Notes under the pieces: generated by a model
Seen by the model: only the letters and a program-made list of their open reading frames with translations
Database searches by the model: none
Told to the model about the DNA's origin: nothing
Shown here: in pieces, positions 38,201 to 50,155 of the stretch
Position numbering within the stretch: position 1 is the stretch's first letter
Layout of the letters: every line of letters starts with the position of its first letter
Program-made: the position numbers and the translations under genes
From: Acanthosoma haemorrhoidale
Lineage: Eukaryota > Arthropoda > Insecta > Hemiptera > Acanthosomatidae
NCBI GenBank assembly: GCA_930367205.1
Contig: OV884012.1
Coordinates: 37,587,520 to 37,651,519, forward strand
DNA length: 64,000 nt
Reading direction: 5' to 3'

Positions 38201-41200
38201 GGGTGTTGTCATGCCTGTGATAAGGAGAGGTAGTACCTTGTAAATGGACAAACTTGGTACATTAGGTCTGCCAACTAATACTAGTTAATTTAGGAATTAG
38301 TTAGCATCCCACAGATACTTTTTTCCGAGAGGCACTTCTTTTTTTTCATTACTTAAAAGACAACTGTATTTTTGGTAAATTATTTCTATGTTAATTATGA
38401 ACTAAATTATTCGTTTTTTAAATATTTATTAATGAAATTAAAGAAACTATATTGAGAGGTGCTTAAAGGAATCTGCTGGTGTTTCTTGAATATTATTCAT
38501 TTTATAAATTCAAAAAAAAAAATTGTAAATAGTTAAAATAAAATAATATTGACCAAACTTATTGAAATTGGCTCGAATGACATTAAATGTTAGATTTCTA
38601 TTGTTTGCTCTCGAAACTTAATGTTTTGTAGTATGGTGGGGGATTATATATTTAATGTGCTCTTTACCATGGGGGGGGGGGGGTAGGAATACATAGCTTT
38701 TGAGAATACAAATATTAGATATATATTTATATTATATACATTTTATATAAAAAAATTAGTGGATGCAAATGTATAATTTTTTTCCTTACTTTTGGATTTC
38801 AATCTAAAACTAATCAGCATTTTATTTTAATTATTAAGCAGTGCTTTATTTATATTTGTTATGTTCATAATAATAATAATTAATTATTTTTTTTAGTTGA
38901 TGTAAGTGAAGGAGATTCAGACGATGACGATAATGAAGATGATATGATGGAGGTGGCAAGTGCTGTTTCTGATCAGATAAGTGATGGAGACGAAGATTTT
39001 GAAACAGTGACCATGGCATCTGAAGCCCCCCTAGATCCTGATAAGTACGATGCAGAAATGGACTTGGGAGAAGAAAAGGAAGCAATGAACAAAATGCTCA
39101 GTAAGTTGTATATAATTTTATATTAACAACGCTTTACCAATAATAATTACCAATTTTCTTCTGATAGCTATTGGTTGGTTTATCAAGTGTTGATTAATTA
39201 TGAGGAAATACTATCTTAATGAAATATTGATCTGATAATGTATTTTTTCATTACTTAAGTGAATATGAGAACTACGTCATTTCCTTTCCGGCAGCCCATT
39301 ATGTATTTGGTTTTTGGAGTCATTTACCTGTGTTCTTATAATGTGATAGAGTGTAATGAAAAACTCATTAAGATTCTGATTAATTTTGTTATGAAATAAT
39401 AAAAAAAATTGAATATAATTGGATTTTACTCAATAAAAACTAAAAAATATCTACTCTAGAAATGTATTATGTCAATACAAGCCTTTTTTTAAAAGGCTAA
39501 GATGTCACTCAAGTGCTATAATAATCAATTGTAGTAAATAACACAATTTAAAATAATTAAACCAGAAACTTTGACAGTAAATGATTGATTTACACGAGGT
39601 TGCTACTCGTAAATGGCTTTTTCAAATAAAATTGTATTTAACTCTTTAATTGTTTTCCTTTAGAGGCCAAAGAAGACTTAGAGTTCCCAGATGAAGTAGA
39701 TACTCCTCAAGATATACCTGCTAGGGATAGGTTTGCTCGGTATAGAGGAATAGCATCCTTCAGGACTACACCCTGGGACCCGAACGAGGATTTGCCTCTG
39801 GATTATGCTAGAATTTTCCAGTTTAAACATTTTGATCAAATAAAAAAAAAAGCATTAGATGATAATTCTGGGGTAGAGGTAAGTTTGTACATCTGATCTA
39901 TCTAGCGATTAATGTTGTATAGCAATAATAAAACAGCTATTTGTAAAAAAGCAGCTTGACTTAAATATTTTAATGATTGATTAATTGTGATTAATGTGTA
40001 ATTTAATGTCCATTAAATGAAATCTCTCTGTGATACACACATACCTAGAACCTCCCTTAAATGTTCTGCATTGCACTCACCATGCTTTGTTCCTGAGTGA
40101 TGTCACAACAAAGTTTTGGGGAAACGTGCCGAAAAAACTCCGCAGATACTTTTACCAGGGTTGCAGGGGGTATGAGCAGCTGCACCATCATGTAACTAAC
40201 ATTGATGAGCTTAATGGGGAAAGAACTTTTGGTTGAATTAATTTTTTCTTTTTTTCAGTCGACTGATTTTATAGCATATAGTGATGTAGTTCCCACTATT
40301 ATTAATAATAAACAACCAAAGAAAAAAATATACTGCTCCCAATCCTACCAGTATATTTTTTCTTTGGCAGCTAATTATTAATAGTTTTCTAATATAATTG
40401 CCAATTCTTCATTTAAGACTTTATTTAAATTTTACAGGCTGGAAAATATATTACAATTCATATAAAAAATGTACCAACTGTATTATACCAGATGAGAGGT
40501 GAGCAGCCGATTGTGGTGTATGGCATGTTACAAAATGAAGCTAAGTTGTCTGTTGTCAATTTGGTACTTAAGAGAGTGCCTGACTCCACCGAGGCCCTTA
40601 AATCAAAGGAACCCCTTATGTTTCAAGTTGGTTATAGAAGATTCCGGGCTTCACCAATATATTCCCAACACACTTCAGGGAATAAACACAAGGTAACCAT
40701 CAAGAAAATAAAAATTTTGTTCATGAATAATTTTTAGTAGATTTAGAAATTTAGTAATTTTTAGAAAACTAACACTACACTTCAGTTTCTTGGATATTTG
40801 TAATTTCATCAAACATTTAAGTCCTTTTCATCAGAAGTGTCTATCTCTGAAAATTCAAAAATTTATATCTAGGTTTCATTTGATTATACAGCAATGCAAC
40901 AAATATTTTCAACTCCATTAAAGTCTGTGACGGCAGTTAGGGTTTTCAAAAATGAATGCTTAATTCACCGCATATCTGTGAATACATTGGATTAAGGAAT
41001 AACAACTTATTATGTTATAAGACAATCATTTAATTAATTTAAAAAATGTTTCAATTCTAAAAATGTTATCCTTAACAGTTAATAGAACAAAAACAAAGAA
41101 ATAAAGCTCTTCATAAAATAATTATTTAAAAAAACAAACAAATTTGCGTTAGTAGTAAATAAATTTAGTTTAGTCATAAGCTTAACAAAATAGATCGACA

Positions 41201-44200
41201 TGAAAAAATAAAGCTTACGCGTGACAGATGGAGACCAAACTCAGAACTGTAGTCTAGATATAGAGTGATTCCACTGGGCCAAAGTTAATATGGAACAAAC
41301 TCGTATTGGATGGCTAGTGCTGTTTATGGCATTTTTTGTTGGCGAATTACTTTTTATACTCAACATGGTGTAACAGATGAAATAAAAGGAAACTAAGCGC
41401 ACTCATTTAATGTTAGTCAACCATGGTAAAAGAAATAGATTGGTGAAGTGCCTCAATCAAAGCCAATAGAGACTGCAAATTCAACATGTCCCCCTGAGGT
41501 GCTGAGAATGTTCATGAACTGATGGAGCTGGCCAAGAACCATCATATGTTTGATCATCACTCAAGTTTGAGGAGTACCGGGTCCATCATCCAGTACCGGC
41601 TGGACCTTAAGTTGACTGTACATACTAGTACGTACTTGTAGAGTAATATGTGCTAACCAAACTAAAATATTTTCATCAAAAATCACGTAATGAGGCTGCA
41701 ACAACTTCATAAATTAATTTTTTGGTTATAAAAAATGAACATTTATCAATCATATTGAGTAGGGTATTAAATTGAAGATATCGGTGCCCTGATTAATAAT
41801 AATATGTAATTTTTATTTTTAAACTGTAATTACACAATGTCATTGAAATCCCAATTTTAACTTATTCTGTTTTTTACAAAGAGGAATGGTATTTTGCTTG
41901 TTAGTTTCATTTAATGCCCTCATGGGGGTAGAAATAGAAACATCCCCATGGTAAGTTAGCTGTGATAATCAATTAATTACTTGATCGTTTAAAAAAAATT
42001 CCCTGTTGTTAGCACTCACTCACAACTATAAAAAACAAGCTCACACTGTATGACTGCTTCTTTGAACCTTTCTGGACCATGTGGTACTTGGTCCTAAGCA
42101 CTTATATATCAAGAAGAGATTCCAACTAGAAGTTGTCAGAGGATTGTGAATCCTCATTGGTACATGTCAAACAAAGCAACGTACACGGAGTACAATATTC
42201 TTTCTAAAGAAACAATACATTTTTTACCAAAGACTGGACATAGGTCAGTAGCTATGTCAGTACCCACTAACACAAGAACTTACATCCAGAGCTTACCCCT
42301 CCAGATGTCTCAAAAGAAGATGGCCAAGAGACTTAATGGCTCATTAAGCAAAATATAAGGTGCAATTATTGCAGATGAAAAATGTTTTAATATTATGTAT
42401 TATTTAAATTTTTTTATAATATACATATATAATAATAAAAAAAAATTGGAATTTTATACATATGTATGTATGTATGCCGATATGTATATAATCTGTTAAT
42501 TAATTTTTTGTTTCAGTATGAACGGTTTTTTCAACCAGACAGTGTTGTTGTTGCTACAGTATATGCTCCTATTATTTTCCCTCCAGCATCTGTTCTTGTT
42601 TTCAAAGAGAATAATGATAGGACAATTGTAAGTAAATCTAAACATAAAATATAATACAATAAAATAAATAACATGGAAAATTAACACTATCGGGAGAGAT
42701 GGTCTAAGCATGAATGAGCCACACGAGTTTCTTAAATAGTTATTAAATGTTTGTGAAAGTATTACTTGGCATTAACATAGATATGCTTGCCTGTAAGAAA
42801 ACTGACATAAGTCAAAATCATCACATGCATCGTATGCAACAGTTTTTGTTGATGTGACCTTCATCACTAGCGGGTTTCATTATCAGTGGCCAGTCAGTGG
42901 ATTTTTTTTTTCATTCATTTTGAAACAGTTCTATTATTACCATTAAGAAAGCATATATTATCAAATTAATATATATTTTGGGCTACTTCAGGCTTGTAAC
43001 AGCTTGTTTTGGGTAGTTAAGCTGTCATGAATTAGGTAGGAAAACTAAGCATAAATTTTACATTTTGCTCTTCCCTAACTGAACTAATTATCTTCTTTAA
43101 AACCAAATCTGAAATTTAAGTTAACTACACCTAAGGCTATCACTCATATTTTAGTTACTGTAGCCAATTCTTTCATCAGTTGCTTTACCATTTTGTCCAT
43201 TGTTAAAAAATAGTGGCTTCATCATTATTTTATTTGTTAACATAGAATACGTTAAATGGGAGGGGTGTTGGGAAGAAAATGATCACACAGTCTTAAGTTA
43301 AAAGGGAGACCAATGACTGAGGACCTTTATTATGTTTCTGTTATCAGTGGACATTTAATGGGAATGTTTTGTACATTAAAATTGATATTTTTGAGATCAG
43401 AAGGTTGTAAAAGAAAAGGTCGGAGAATCAAAAAATATGGCAACAAAATATACATTTTTTTTCTATAGTTAATTTTATTTAAGCTAGTAACCTAGATTTT
43501 ATTCCATCAGGAAAATTTGTTTGGTAATATATTTCTAGTAGTATATTTGTCATCAAATACTAAAATTTAAGCTTCTATAAAGATTTGTTGATTTGTCTGC
43601 TAAATACTTTGTTGTATACTGTTACATTTTTATGTATGATAAATGATGCATATTTAGTATGGAATTTATCTTGTGTAAAAAGAATCCCATGATAAATATG
43701 AAAAACAATTTTATATTATTTTTAGACAAATGTTGCAACTGGCAGTGTGCTGTCTGTCAACGCGAACAGGATTGTGTTGAAGAGGGCTGTTTTGAGCGGA
43801 CATCCTTTTAAAGTACTGAAGAGGTCGGCTGTCGTAAGATTTATGTTCTTCAACAGAGAGGACATCGAATATTTTAAACCTATCGAATTGAGAACTAAAT
43901 ATGGCCGCAGGGGTCATATTAAAGAGCCACTTGGTAATTGTATATTTTAAATTATATTTAGAATATAATAGAATAGGAAACAATTTTATCCCGGGACCAA
44001 GTCCCTTTATGAATAAAATTAATGTTCAGATAAAAAATAGACATCTAGCAAATAAAAAGAACTATTACATAATAATAAAAAAAATAATGAAATGAAGTGT
44101 AAAACTCCATATGAAAGGTAATAATAATAATGAAATAAAATAAAAATTGTTCAACTGGTTTTAGTGATTAAGTCATAGATAAATCCGCATATAAGAATCC

Positions 44201-45213
44201 AAAAAAACAACATGCAGTAGTCATAGTCTTGACTGTATCACATTAAATAAAATTAATACTAAAGCAAACAAATAAGTGACATCAGCTCTGGCAGCCAACT
44301 ATATATAAATTTATATATAGTAAACAATTAAATAAAAATATTAAATACAAAAATAAAAGTCAGAAAATATAATATAATGAATGAAACGTTCCCAAACTAA
44401 CAAGTGTCTCATTGGATGATGAGGAGGTGTTAGAAATAGGAGGGCTTTGAAGGTTCGTAAGGATGAAGTATGGCGGATATTAGTAGGTAAGAATCCCAGG
44501 TAGGACCCATGCAAGGTAGGACCTATCATATACTGGTGTTTAGTGGACAGGATATAAAGGTCAGAGATATGAGATCTTGTGGACGGAGGATTGAACTGTA
44601 AAATATTGTACGTATAATGGGGGGAGATGCGATTTGATGGTAAAAAAAAAAACGAATGGACCGAGGAAATAGTGTGCACGTAAGGAGGGGAATAGCCACC
44701 TACTTACTATTTATTAGTTTTTATTTACAATATCTATTGTGATGATGAAGTATATCCTACGTTCTGAAAATAATCTAAGTTATAGCACAGACCATAACTT
44801 CAAAAGAGGCACTTCACTTCTATTTAAAATTAAAGTTCATTGTTGAGGTTTCGTAATTCGATATAAAGTATGATACAGTTTTCGTAACATAACAAAATGG
44901 GGGTGTTCAGTCTACATAACTGGATACCGGGCAGCTCCCAGGTTCTTTGAGTCCCGAACCTGCTAGTATATTTTTCTTTGGCTGATAATTAGTTTCCTTC
45001 ATAAAGTCTGTTTCTATTGTTAAAGAAGTAATTGAAGAAGATGAACTTAATAATAATCCAACATTTTTGTCAACAGGAACTCATGGACACATGAAATGCT
45101 CGTTCAATACCCAGTTAAAATCACAGGACACAGTCATGATGCAGCTGTATAAGAGGGTTTTTCCTAAGTGGACATATGATCCTTGTGTAAATTTTGCACC
45201 CATTTTAAGTTGA
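32299..45213 (+). CDS. TSR1: Pre-rRNA-processing / 40S assembly factor TSR1, 12 exons, complete
   Basis: Exons: 32299-32407, 32488-32749, 33510-33726, 34300-34503, 34796-34969, 37896-38055, 38897-39100, 39664-39878, 40438-40692, 42517-42627, 43726-43933, 45077-45213. All are GT-AG and join to exactly 751 codons plus TGA. TSR1 is a GTPase-like protein related to BMS1 that caps the subunit-joining face of late cytoplasmic pre-40S particles; it lacks GTPase activity in known members. The basic N-terminus [18 protein letters not shown] begins the protein. Residues 80-230 match the GTPase-like domain without a usable P-loop; about 235-320 is the AARP2CN region ([26 protein letters not shown]). Exon 7 encodes the acidic segment (about 376-420, [11 protein letters not shown]). 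Residues 450-750 are the C-terminal RIBIOP_C/DUF663 domain ([33 protein letters not shown]). Human TSR1 is 804 residues. The fifth intron carries an LTR element. Confidence 0.97.
33130..33250 (-). repeat. Dispersed repeat, inverted relative to a copy at 60.13-60.23 kb
   Basis: On the minus strand the segment reads ACATGATTGGAGAAACTAGT, then CATTGCTAGGACTCCCA and CACCACTGCCG. The copy at 60,148-60,225 reads ACATGATTGGAGAAACTGGC, then CATTGCCAGGACTCCCA and CCACTGCCG. This is a shared repeat family, possibly a LINE fragment; I recognise no protein. Lies in a TSR1 intron. Confidence 0.6.
35204..35389 (-). repeat. 3' LTR of the TSR1-intron retroelement
   Basis: 186 bp, matching 37,641-37,824 along its length with small gaps (shared: TCAGAAACACACACAATAGA, AACCTTCTTAAC, ATGTGTAAACAATGCTA, TTTATAACCTATGA). 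Confidence 0.85.
35505..35852 (-). pseudogene. RNase H end of Gypsy pol, remnant
   Basis: An open stretch from 35,852 down carries [20 protein letters not shown], the classic end of the Ty3/Gypsy RNase H domain (a YRPGKENVVADALSR type motif). What follows is spacer, broken by the 34-bp duplication. Confidence 0.8.
35519..35584. repeat. 34-bp tandem duplication
   Basis: Two adjacent copies (35519-35552, 35553-35584) of a unit starting GGAATTGATGTGG; one base differs (GGAGTGC versus GGGGTGC). It duplicates part of the RNase H-to-integrase remnant. Confidence 0.85.
36585..36770 (-). pseudogene. Reverse transcriptase remnant of Gypsy pol
   Basis: Encodes [20 protein letters not shown] followed by [18 protein letters not shown], equivalent to the RT palm entry with a PLPRIDD-type motif and the position of the first catalytic Asp (DL). 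Frames break on both sides. Confidence 0.75.
36812..37285 (-). pseudogene. gag and pol N-terminal remnant
   Basis: The open frame begins with [13 protein letters not shown]; in an adjacent frame the homology continues as [17 protein letters not shown] and [10 protein letters not shown], the capsid C-terminal pattern of this Gypsy group. So a frameshift lies within gag. The lower end contains IEESMSP, typical of the start of RT. Confidence 0.7.
37641..37824 (-). repeat. 5' LTR of the TSR1-intron retroelement
   Basis: 184 bp, TG...CA ends, partner of 35,204-35,389. Many substitutions and small gaps between the two show an old insertion. Confidence 0.85.
38671..38683 (+). repeat. G13 homopolymer
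   Basis: Thirteen consecutive G in a TSR1 intron; an 11-G run occurs at 7,680-7,690. Possible sequencing-length uncertainty. Confidence 0.9.
40300..40395. repeat. Hairpin element, family A (best copy)
   Basis: The left arm reads TTATTAATAATAAACAACCA then AAGAAAAAAATATACTG; the right arm is its inverse, CAGTATATTTTTTCTTTGGC then AGCTAATTATTAATAG. The loop is about 13 bp. Intronic in TSR1, just before exon 40438-40692. Confidence 0.85.
44298..44321. repeat. Perfect 24-bp palindrome
   Basis: ACTATATATAAA followed by its exact reverse complement, in the last TSR1 intron. AT-only core; probably chance in AT-rich DNA or the centre of a small hairpin. Confidence 0.8.
44925..45000. repeat. Arm of hairpin element, family A
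   Basis: CTAGTATATTTTTCTTTGGC then TGATAATTAG matches the right arm of the 40.3-kb hairpin. The preceding CAGCTCCCAGGTTC...GAACCTG is itself a small hairpin. About 80 bp before the last TSR1 exon. Confidence 0.6.
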
Positions 45214-45246
45214 ATGTGAAAACTTAAAAGGTGTTCATCTGTACAT

Positions 45247-45252
45247 AATAAA
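45247..45252 (+). promoter_or_regulatory. TSR1 polyadenylation signal
   Basis: AATAAA 34 bases after the TSR1 stop codon. Confidence 0.65.
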
Positions 45253-45259
45253 TATGTAT

Positions 45260-46095
45260 ATAATTTGTTATTTTTACTCTAAAATAAATTTATAAAATTT
45301 AATTCATTTTAGCTTTTAAATTTTCTTATTTTCTATTTCTGTCCTTGTACCAATATTATCATCACACCTTATATTTTATCAACTATATTTTAATTTGTAT
45401 CAAATGATCATCAAACCTACCAGCTAAGTTAGTAACTTTTACAAATTAAGTTTAGAAAAAAAGGTTTTGTTACGGCTGGGGCTTAATGAACCCAGGACCT
45501 CCAGGGTCAGTTGCTTTACCTCTTTAGCTTTTCTGCATAACTAGCTCAGTCAATGTCATACCTCTCAAGCTTCCACTCCCATTCTTGCAATGCATTGTGC
45601 GGATTCCAGCTGATTTGTCTAACATGTAATCCATCAGTTTAAATTTGACTGAGAAAGTCAGTGAGTAAGCCTACTTGCAACATTATACGACATTGCAAAT
45701 AAAGTCCTCACGTATCTACAATTTTCTCAATTATAACACAAGTGCTTTCGGCAGCTACACCACTGTTTACGATGGACAATGAAAAGTGACAAAGCAATTT
45801 TAGCAGACAAATTATGTGCAATCAAGTAATAAATAACACAGGCCAGCTGGTGTTTTGGTGCCGGCGAATTTGGGGCTGATTTCCTATAAATTTGATACCC
45901 TGAATTCAAATATGGCATTGGTTTTTGCAGAGGAGCTCAACTTTCTAAGATATAACATTTTAATGAAATATATGTTAACTATTTTAAGTTAAATCCATGG
46001 ATCAATTAAAAAAAAAACGAATTTTTATTATATTATAAAAATATTATTATATAAGACTAAATATAGAAGAAAACCAACTAGTCACTAAACACTTC
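45260..46095. other. Intergenic stretch downstream of TSR1
   Basis: No gene. Near 45,475-45,530 there is a GAACCCAGGACCTCC-type segment of the kind seen in tRNA-derived SINEs, but no full tRNA-like domain. Confidence 0.35.
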
Positions 46096-46900
46096 GGAAG
46101 CTTCTTTTCTGTGACATTCTTAAATGCATTATGTAACATTCCCTTTTCACACTCCAGCAGTAATCTGCCTTCATGTGCATGCCCCATCTTCCTCGGTAGC
46201 GGGCCTCCATAGTTTTAATATCCTACAAAATCTTTCACTTTGTTCCTCACAGGTGTCTCATAAATTATCAGGTTTTAAAACTGTTAATCATCTCATTTAC
46301 CAGTTTAACAAAGTTTTCATCTTTGTGTTTGCCCTAAGAATTTCCGATAACTACAACAAATGAAGTCGAGGTTTTTTGTTCAGCCTCATTCATCAAATTT
46401 ACGAAAGCAGGATCCTTAATGTGTTGTCTTATTTATGAGGCGTCAAATATTCCTGATTTAATTTTTGCCGTACTCAACTGAGGCATTTTCCCCCTATATA
46501 TGCAAAGCATGATCCATTCTTGTCAAGAATCTTAACAAACTTTTTCATAAGGCCCAGCTTATGCAGTGGGGTAACAATGATTTTTTCTCGTGTAACTAAG
46601 GGGTCATTAATGACATTCATTACCCAAATGTCCATGTTTTTTCTCTTAAGCCTCTCTCGGCAACACCCAGTGGTGTTTTATGTCTCTGCTATCCCAGAGA
46701 AGCAAGGATATGTGGTGTGTCTTGTCCACCTTGATTTCCAAGGAGAAAGTTTACCATTTTTAAGTCCACACAAATCACCCATCAATAGGATACTTTATCT
46801 TCTCCAAGACCAAAGCTATGCTTTTCTAATCTTCTTTCTATTTCGTTGAGTGAGCAATTGGTATTGAACTGTATCAATTCCCACCAATAAGGATGTGGAT
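46096..46900 (-). pseudogene. Decayed copy of an unnamed multicopy protein family
   Basis: On the minus strand, in changing frames, a series of motifs appears in order: LLMGDLCGLKNGK, LLLWDSRDIKHHWVLP, INDPLVTREKIIVTPLHKLG then LMKKFVKILDKNGSCFAYIG, LSTAKIKSGIFDA, DPAFVNLMNEAE, and at the end DIKTMEARYRGRWGMHMKAD then YCWSVKRE. I recognise this order (PPLHIKLGL..FVKALDK, ..CLWDSR.., ..DYCW) from a protein family repeated many times in arthropod and cnidarian genomes. I know no established function; its copy number suggests a transposon-borne gene. At least three frameshifts and several stops make this copy dead. Confidence 0.75.
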
Positions 46901-48400
46901 TGTGAAGATTTAGAAGGCTTAAAGAACTGCATCATTTGTGATGAAGCAGGGAGAGAAGAACTCTGGTGTCAAGGCACAAGTTCAAATCATGGACACACAC
47001 GGATTGCTCCGGCTAGAATGAAGAAGAAACTGGCCACCTACCATGAAAGTGCGATTTCAGTGTATAATTAAAGTCATTAAGTTAATTAATTTAAACAATT
47101 GAAATGTTTTGATATTTTAAATAAAGTTTTTTAAAAATAAATTAAATGGTTTTTTTTTTTTTAGAAATCCTGCACAGTTAAATTGATTTGTAAACTTTTT
47201 ATTCTGCAAACCTACATTCTTTCACTTGGTACACTTAAGACTGAAAACAAGTTATGAACAACAGTTATAAATATTCATCCACCACACAAAGTGGGACCAC
47301 AAATGAGGAAACGCTAACTCCTTACCTTGGTTTTTCTGGGCTTCATCAGAGGATTGGTATGGATATATTCTGTATAGACGTTCCAATTGGCGAAATTATC
47401 TAAATAATCATATCACTCCTTTGATGAAATTCATAAGAGAAAAACCAAGTTAAAGATTTAGGTAGGTGGTGCTACCTATTGCTATTGCTTAAAATTATAG
47501 CAGTGTTCAAAGGCTTTTGTTGACTTGTGGACGTATCTTGTAGGTAGTATCAACTTTTCGTTCGTCAATACCGCTGTCCTGATTAGAAGTGTTCTAAAAC
47601 CTCGCTTTATGATTTGCTTCATAGAGAACAGAGGAGCTTTATTTTCACTCGCTTATTCTAAAATAATTTACCAACCGCTTAATAAGATTAAGTGACTGAG
47701 ATTTCATCGTGGCTCCACGCCCGGTTTATTGAGAGGGTTGTTTGACGATGAACTGTAAACCCAAAAAAACTCTACCACCTAACGCCTAAACAAAACTACT
47801 AATTCTAACCAAAACCAGCCTTCAAAACTTCTACTACTAAACGAGAATGTTCCGCAGCAGTAGATGGGTCGCCAGTGTAATAAAAAAAAATGTGCATGTG
47901 TCAAATGAAGGGAGAGAAACGTGGAGGGGTAAAATTTCCCAGGAGGGTTCAGAGAGGGTTGGTGGAGTCGGTACCAATCCTTGTTTCTTTTTTTTCTTGT
48001 CCAAATCGGAAATTGTATGTATTTAGAACTAGGGTTGATTTTAATGGCGATTATTACTAGGTTGTTACAATAGTCCTTGTGCATGAAAACATGCTGACTT
48101 TAAAATAAGATATCAAATAATTATTCGACTCATTTGTTAATTTTAATTTATATTATTGTCTCCAAAACAATAAAAAATCACTAACTATAAGTGCACTTCA
48201 TAAATCAATTTTTCTTTGAGTTCATTTTCTCGTGCGTCTCCCATGAGGTTCTAAAGGCAAACTGACCTATATCTCTGGAAAAACAAACAGCCTAAAATCC
48301 CTCCCCGCTATAATCATAAGCAAAGCAGCTCATCCTATTTATTATTACGTTCCAGCTTTTTTAATAGTATTTTTTGGTTACAGAACTAACATTAATGGTA
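46900..48400. other. No recognisable gene
   Basis: A minus-strand open frame at 47,779-48,084 resembles no protein I know. A T-run lies at about 47,149-47,161. Composition becomes less AT-rich after about 47,300, consistent with old repeats. Confidence 0.4.
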
Positions 48401-48411
48401 AATGACGAAAA

Positions 48412-50155
48412 AATAAAACTTGAGATGTGGAATGCCCAAACAATACGGGGTAACGATGTGGAGTTTAATTCTTTCTTCAGCATAATCAGCTTCGCATAAT
48501 TTCTGTTTGCGAAACCCGTTTGCTAAGCCATGATAGATTTTCGGTTCCTCGATATAAAACCTTAAATATAGGCGAGATAGAAATAGAGCAGGTGGGGGCT
48601 TCATGCTATTAACCTCTTCGATGTCAAGCACTACTTTGACAGTCTCCGACATAACGACCGCTGAAGCAATAACAAGCAACACAACGATTAAAAAACAACT
48701 CATCCACTGTCATCGCCGTTTAAATTCCACCGAACCAAATAATTTTCACAGAATAGCTAAATTACTCAGTATAAATAAACACACAATCTTGTTTGTTTAT
48801 ATTTTTTATAGAACTGCATAGTAAGTAATCAATAACATTTACGCAGCCTCTTCGAACCAGCCCACACCCCTATGCAACTTAACTACAAACATAGACCTGG
48901 CTTTCACTAGATACGTAAAAAGAATATATCACCACTCATATCACTACGTTGTCTTAGCTCGGAACACAACCTCGTGGTTTTCGGAATAAATTCACATCTT
49001 CGCAATCATCCAAAAACAAGAAAATTCGTCTGTGTAAAAGGCGCAGACTTAGTTTCGAAAAACTCTGGACTCTAAAACATGCATAAATCCTACAACCAAC
49101 ACTTCATCCGAAATCGACAGTAACCCAATTAAATGAAACCATTATATCGAACAGTCAATGGCAGCGTTAATTCTTCAAAATTCCACCCAACCTTACCGTC
49201 ATTTTAGCCTACCTCTTCACTTCAAAGCCATTATAAAAATAAAAAATGGACTCAGGAAAAAATATTGACTTACCAGTACCATAGAATCAAACACTCTTTT
49301 CTACAAATTTAACAATCTTGAAAGCTCCCGTATCAATTGCTGGAAAAACGAAACCACTGCAGTAGACTTTTGCAGGCCTGGACAATATACTATATGGAAA
49401 ATCTGTAAAACCTTCGCAAAACAATCCTCGAAAATCCCTCCACTGAAACAAACAAATGCCTATCTGGATAAAGACAAAACCGTACTTATAGCTACCCACT
49501 TCCAAGCACTACAAAATTACTACATACAAAATCATTTCAAATTTAGGCTCAATCCACTATAACCGGAATATATCAAATACTATTCGCAACTACTTAAAAA
49601 CGTCAATCTCAAATAACTTTTCGTCTATCTCACCTAAAGAAACAATGTAAATTATCAAACAAATAAAATAGTAAATCACAATAGTAAACCGGTTACATCA
49701 CTTCAACAATTATTGTCAAAACTGAAAATGAAAGATTAATTCTAACATATCAGAATAATTTTCACAAAGCGCAGGCCTCAATTCATCCACCATATTTCCA
49801 TAAACTCTGTACACATCCCTTGGTTAAAATCAGTCCAATATCTTGGCTTGACTCTCTAAAAATCTCTAACCTTCACAGAACACAACAACACAAAAACTCA
49901 TAAAGAAAAGAAATCTTATGCAAATTGTTCCCATATTTTTAATAGAAAATCCAAGTTAAGTCCCAAAAACAAACTTATTCTCTACAAAACAGTCATCCGA
50001 TCTCTCATAAGCTGTGCATCACAGGTATGGAGCTACACTTGCAAAACCAACTGGAGTAAACTTGAAAGAATCCAAAACCTAGGAATGCGAAGAAACTTAA
50101 AAAAAATAACCACTATGCTCAACGACTTAAAACTTCCCTCAATCTGGGAAGACTG
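48412..50155 (+). mobile_element. Decayed Jockey-like LINE, endonuclease to RT C-terminus
   Basis: The plus strand starts with WNAQTIRGNDVEFNSFFS, the N-terminal pattern of an AP-type endonuclease (usually WNARSIRNK..EL), followed in another frame by ICETRLLSHDRFSVPRYKT, the SETWL..FxIPGY motif. Near the end come WLDSLKISNLHRTQQHKNS and, in frame, NKLILYKTVIRSLISCASQ then VWSYTCKTNWSKLERIQNLG, the C-terminal part of the ORF. Stops are frequent throughout. The copy ends abruptly where Gypsy pol begins at about 50,156. Confidence 0.8.

Noticed and set aside
44341..44679. Minus-strand open frame of 112 codons in the last TSR1 intron.
   Set aside because: No family resemblance I can defend; the region looks like repeat DNA.
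48392..48703. Minus-strand open frame of 103 codons beginning with a hydrophobic, signal-peptide-like stretch (MSCFLIVVLLVIASAVVM).
   Set aside because: The plus strand of the same DNA reads as a decayed LINE endonuclease with motifs in order, which explains the sequence better. No second exon or secreted family is recognisable.
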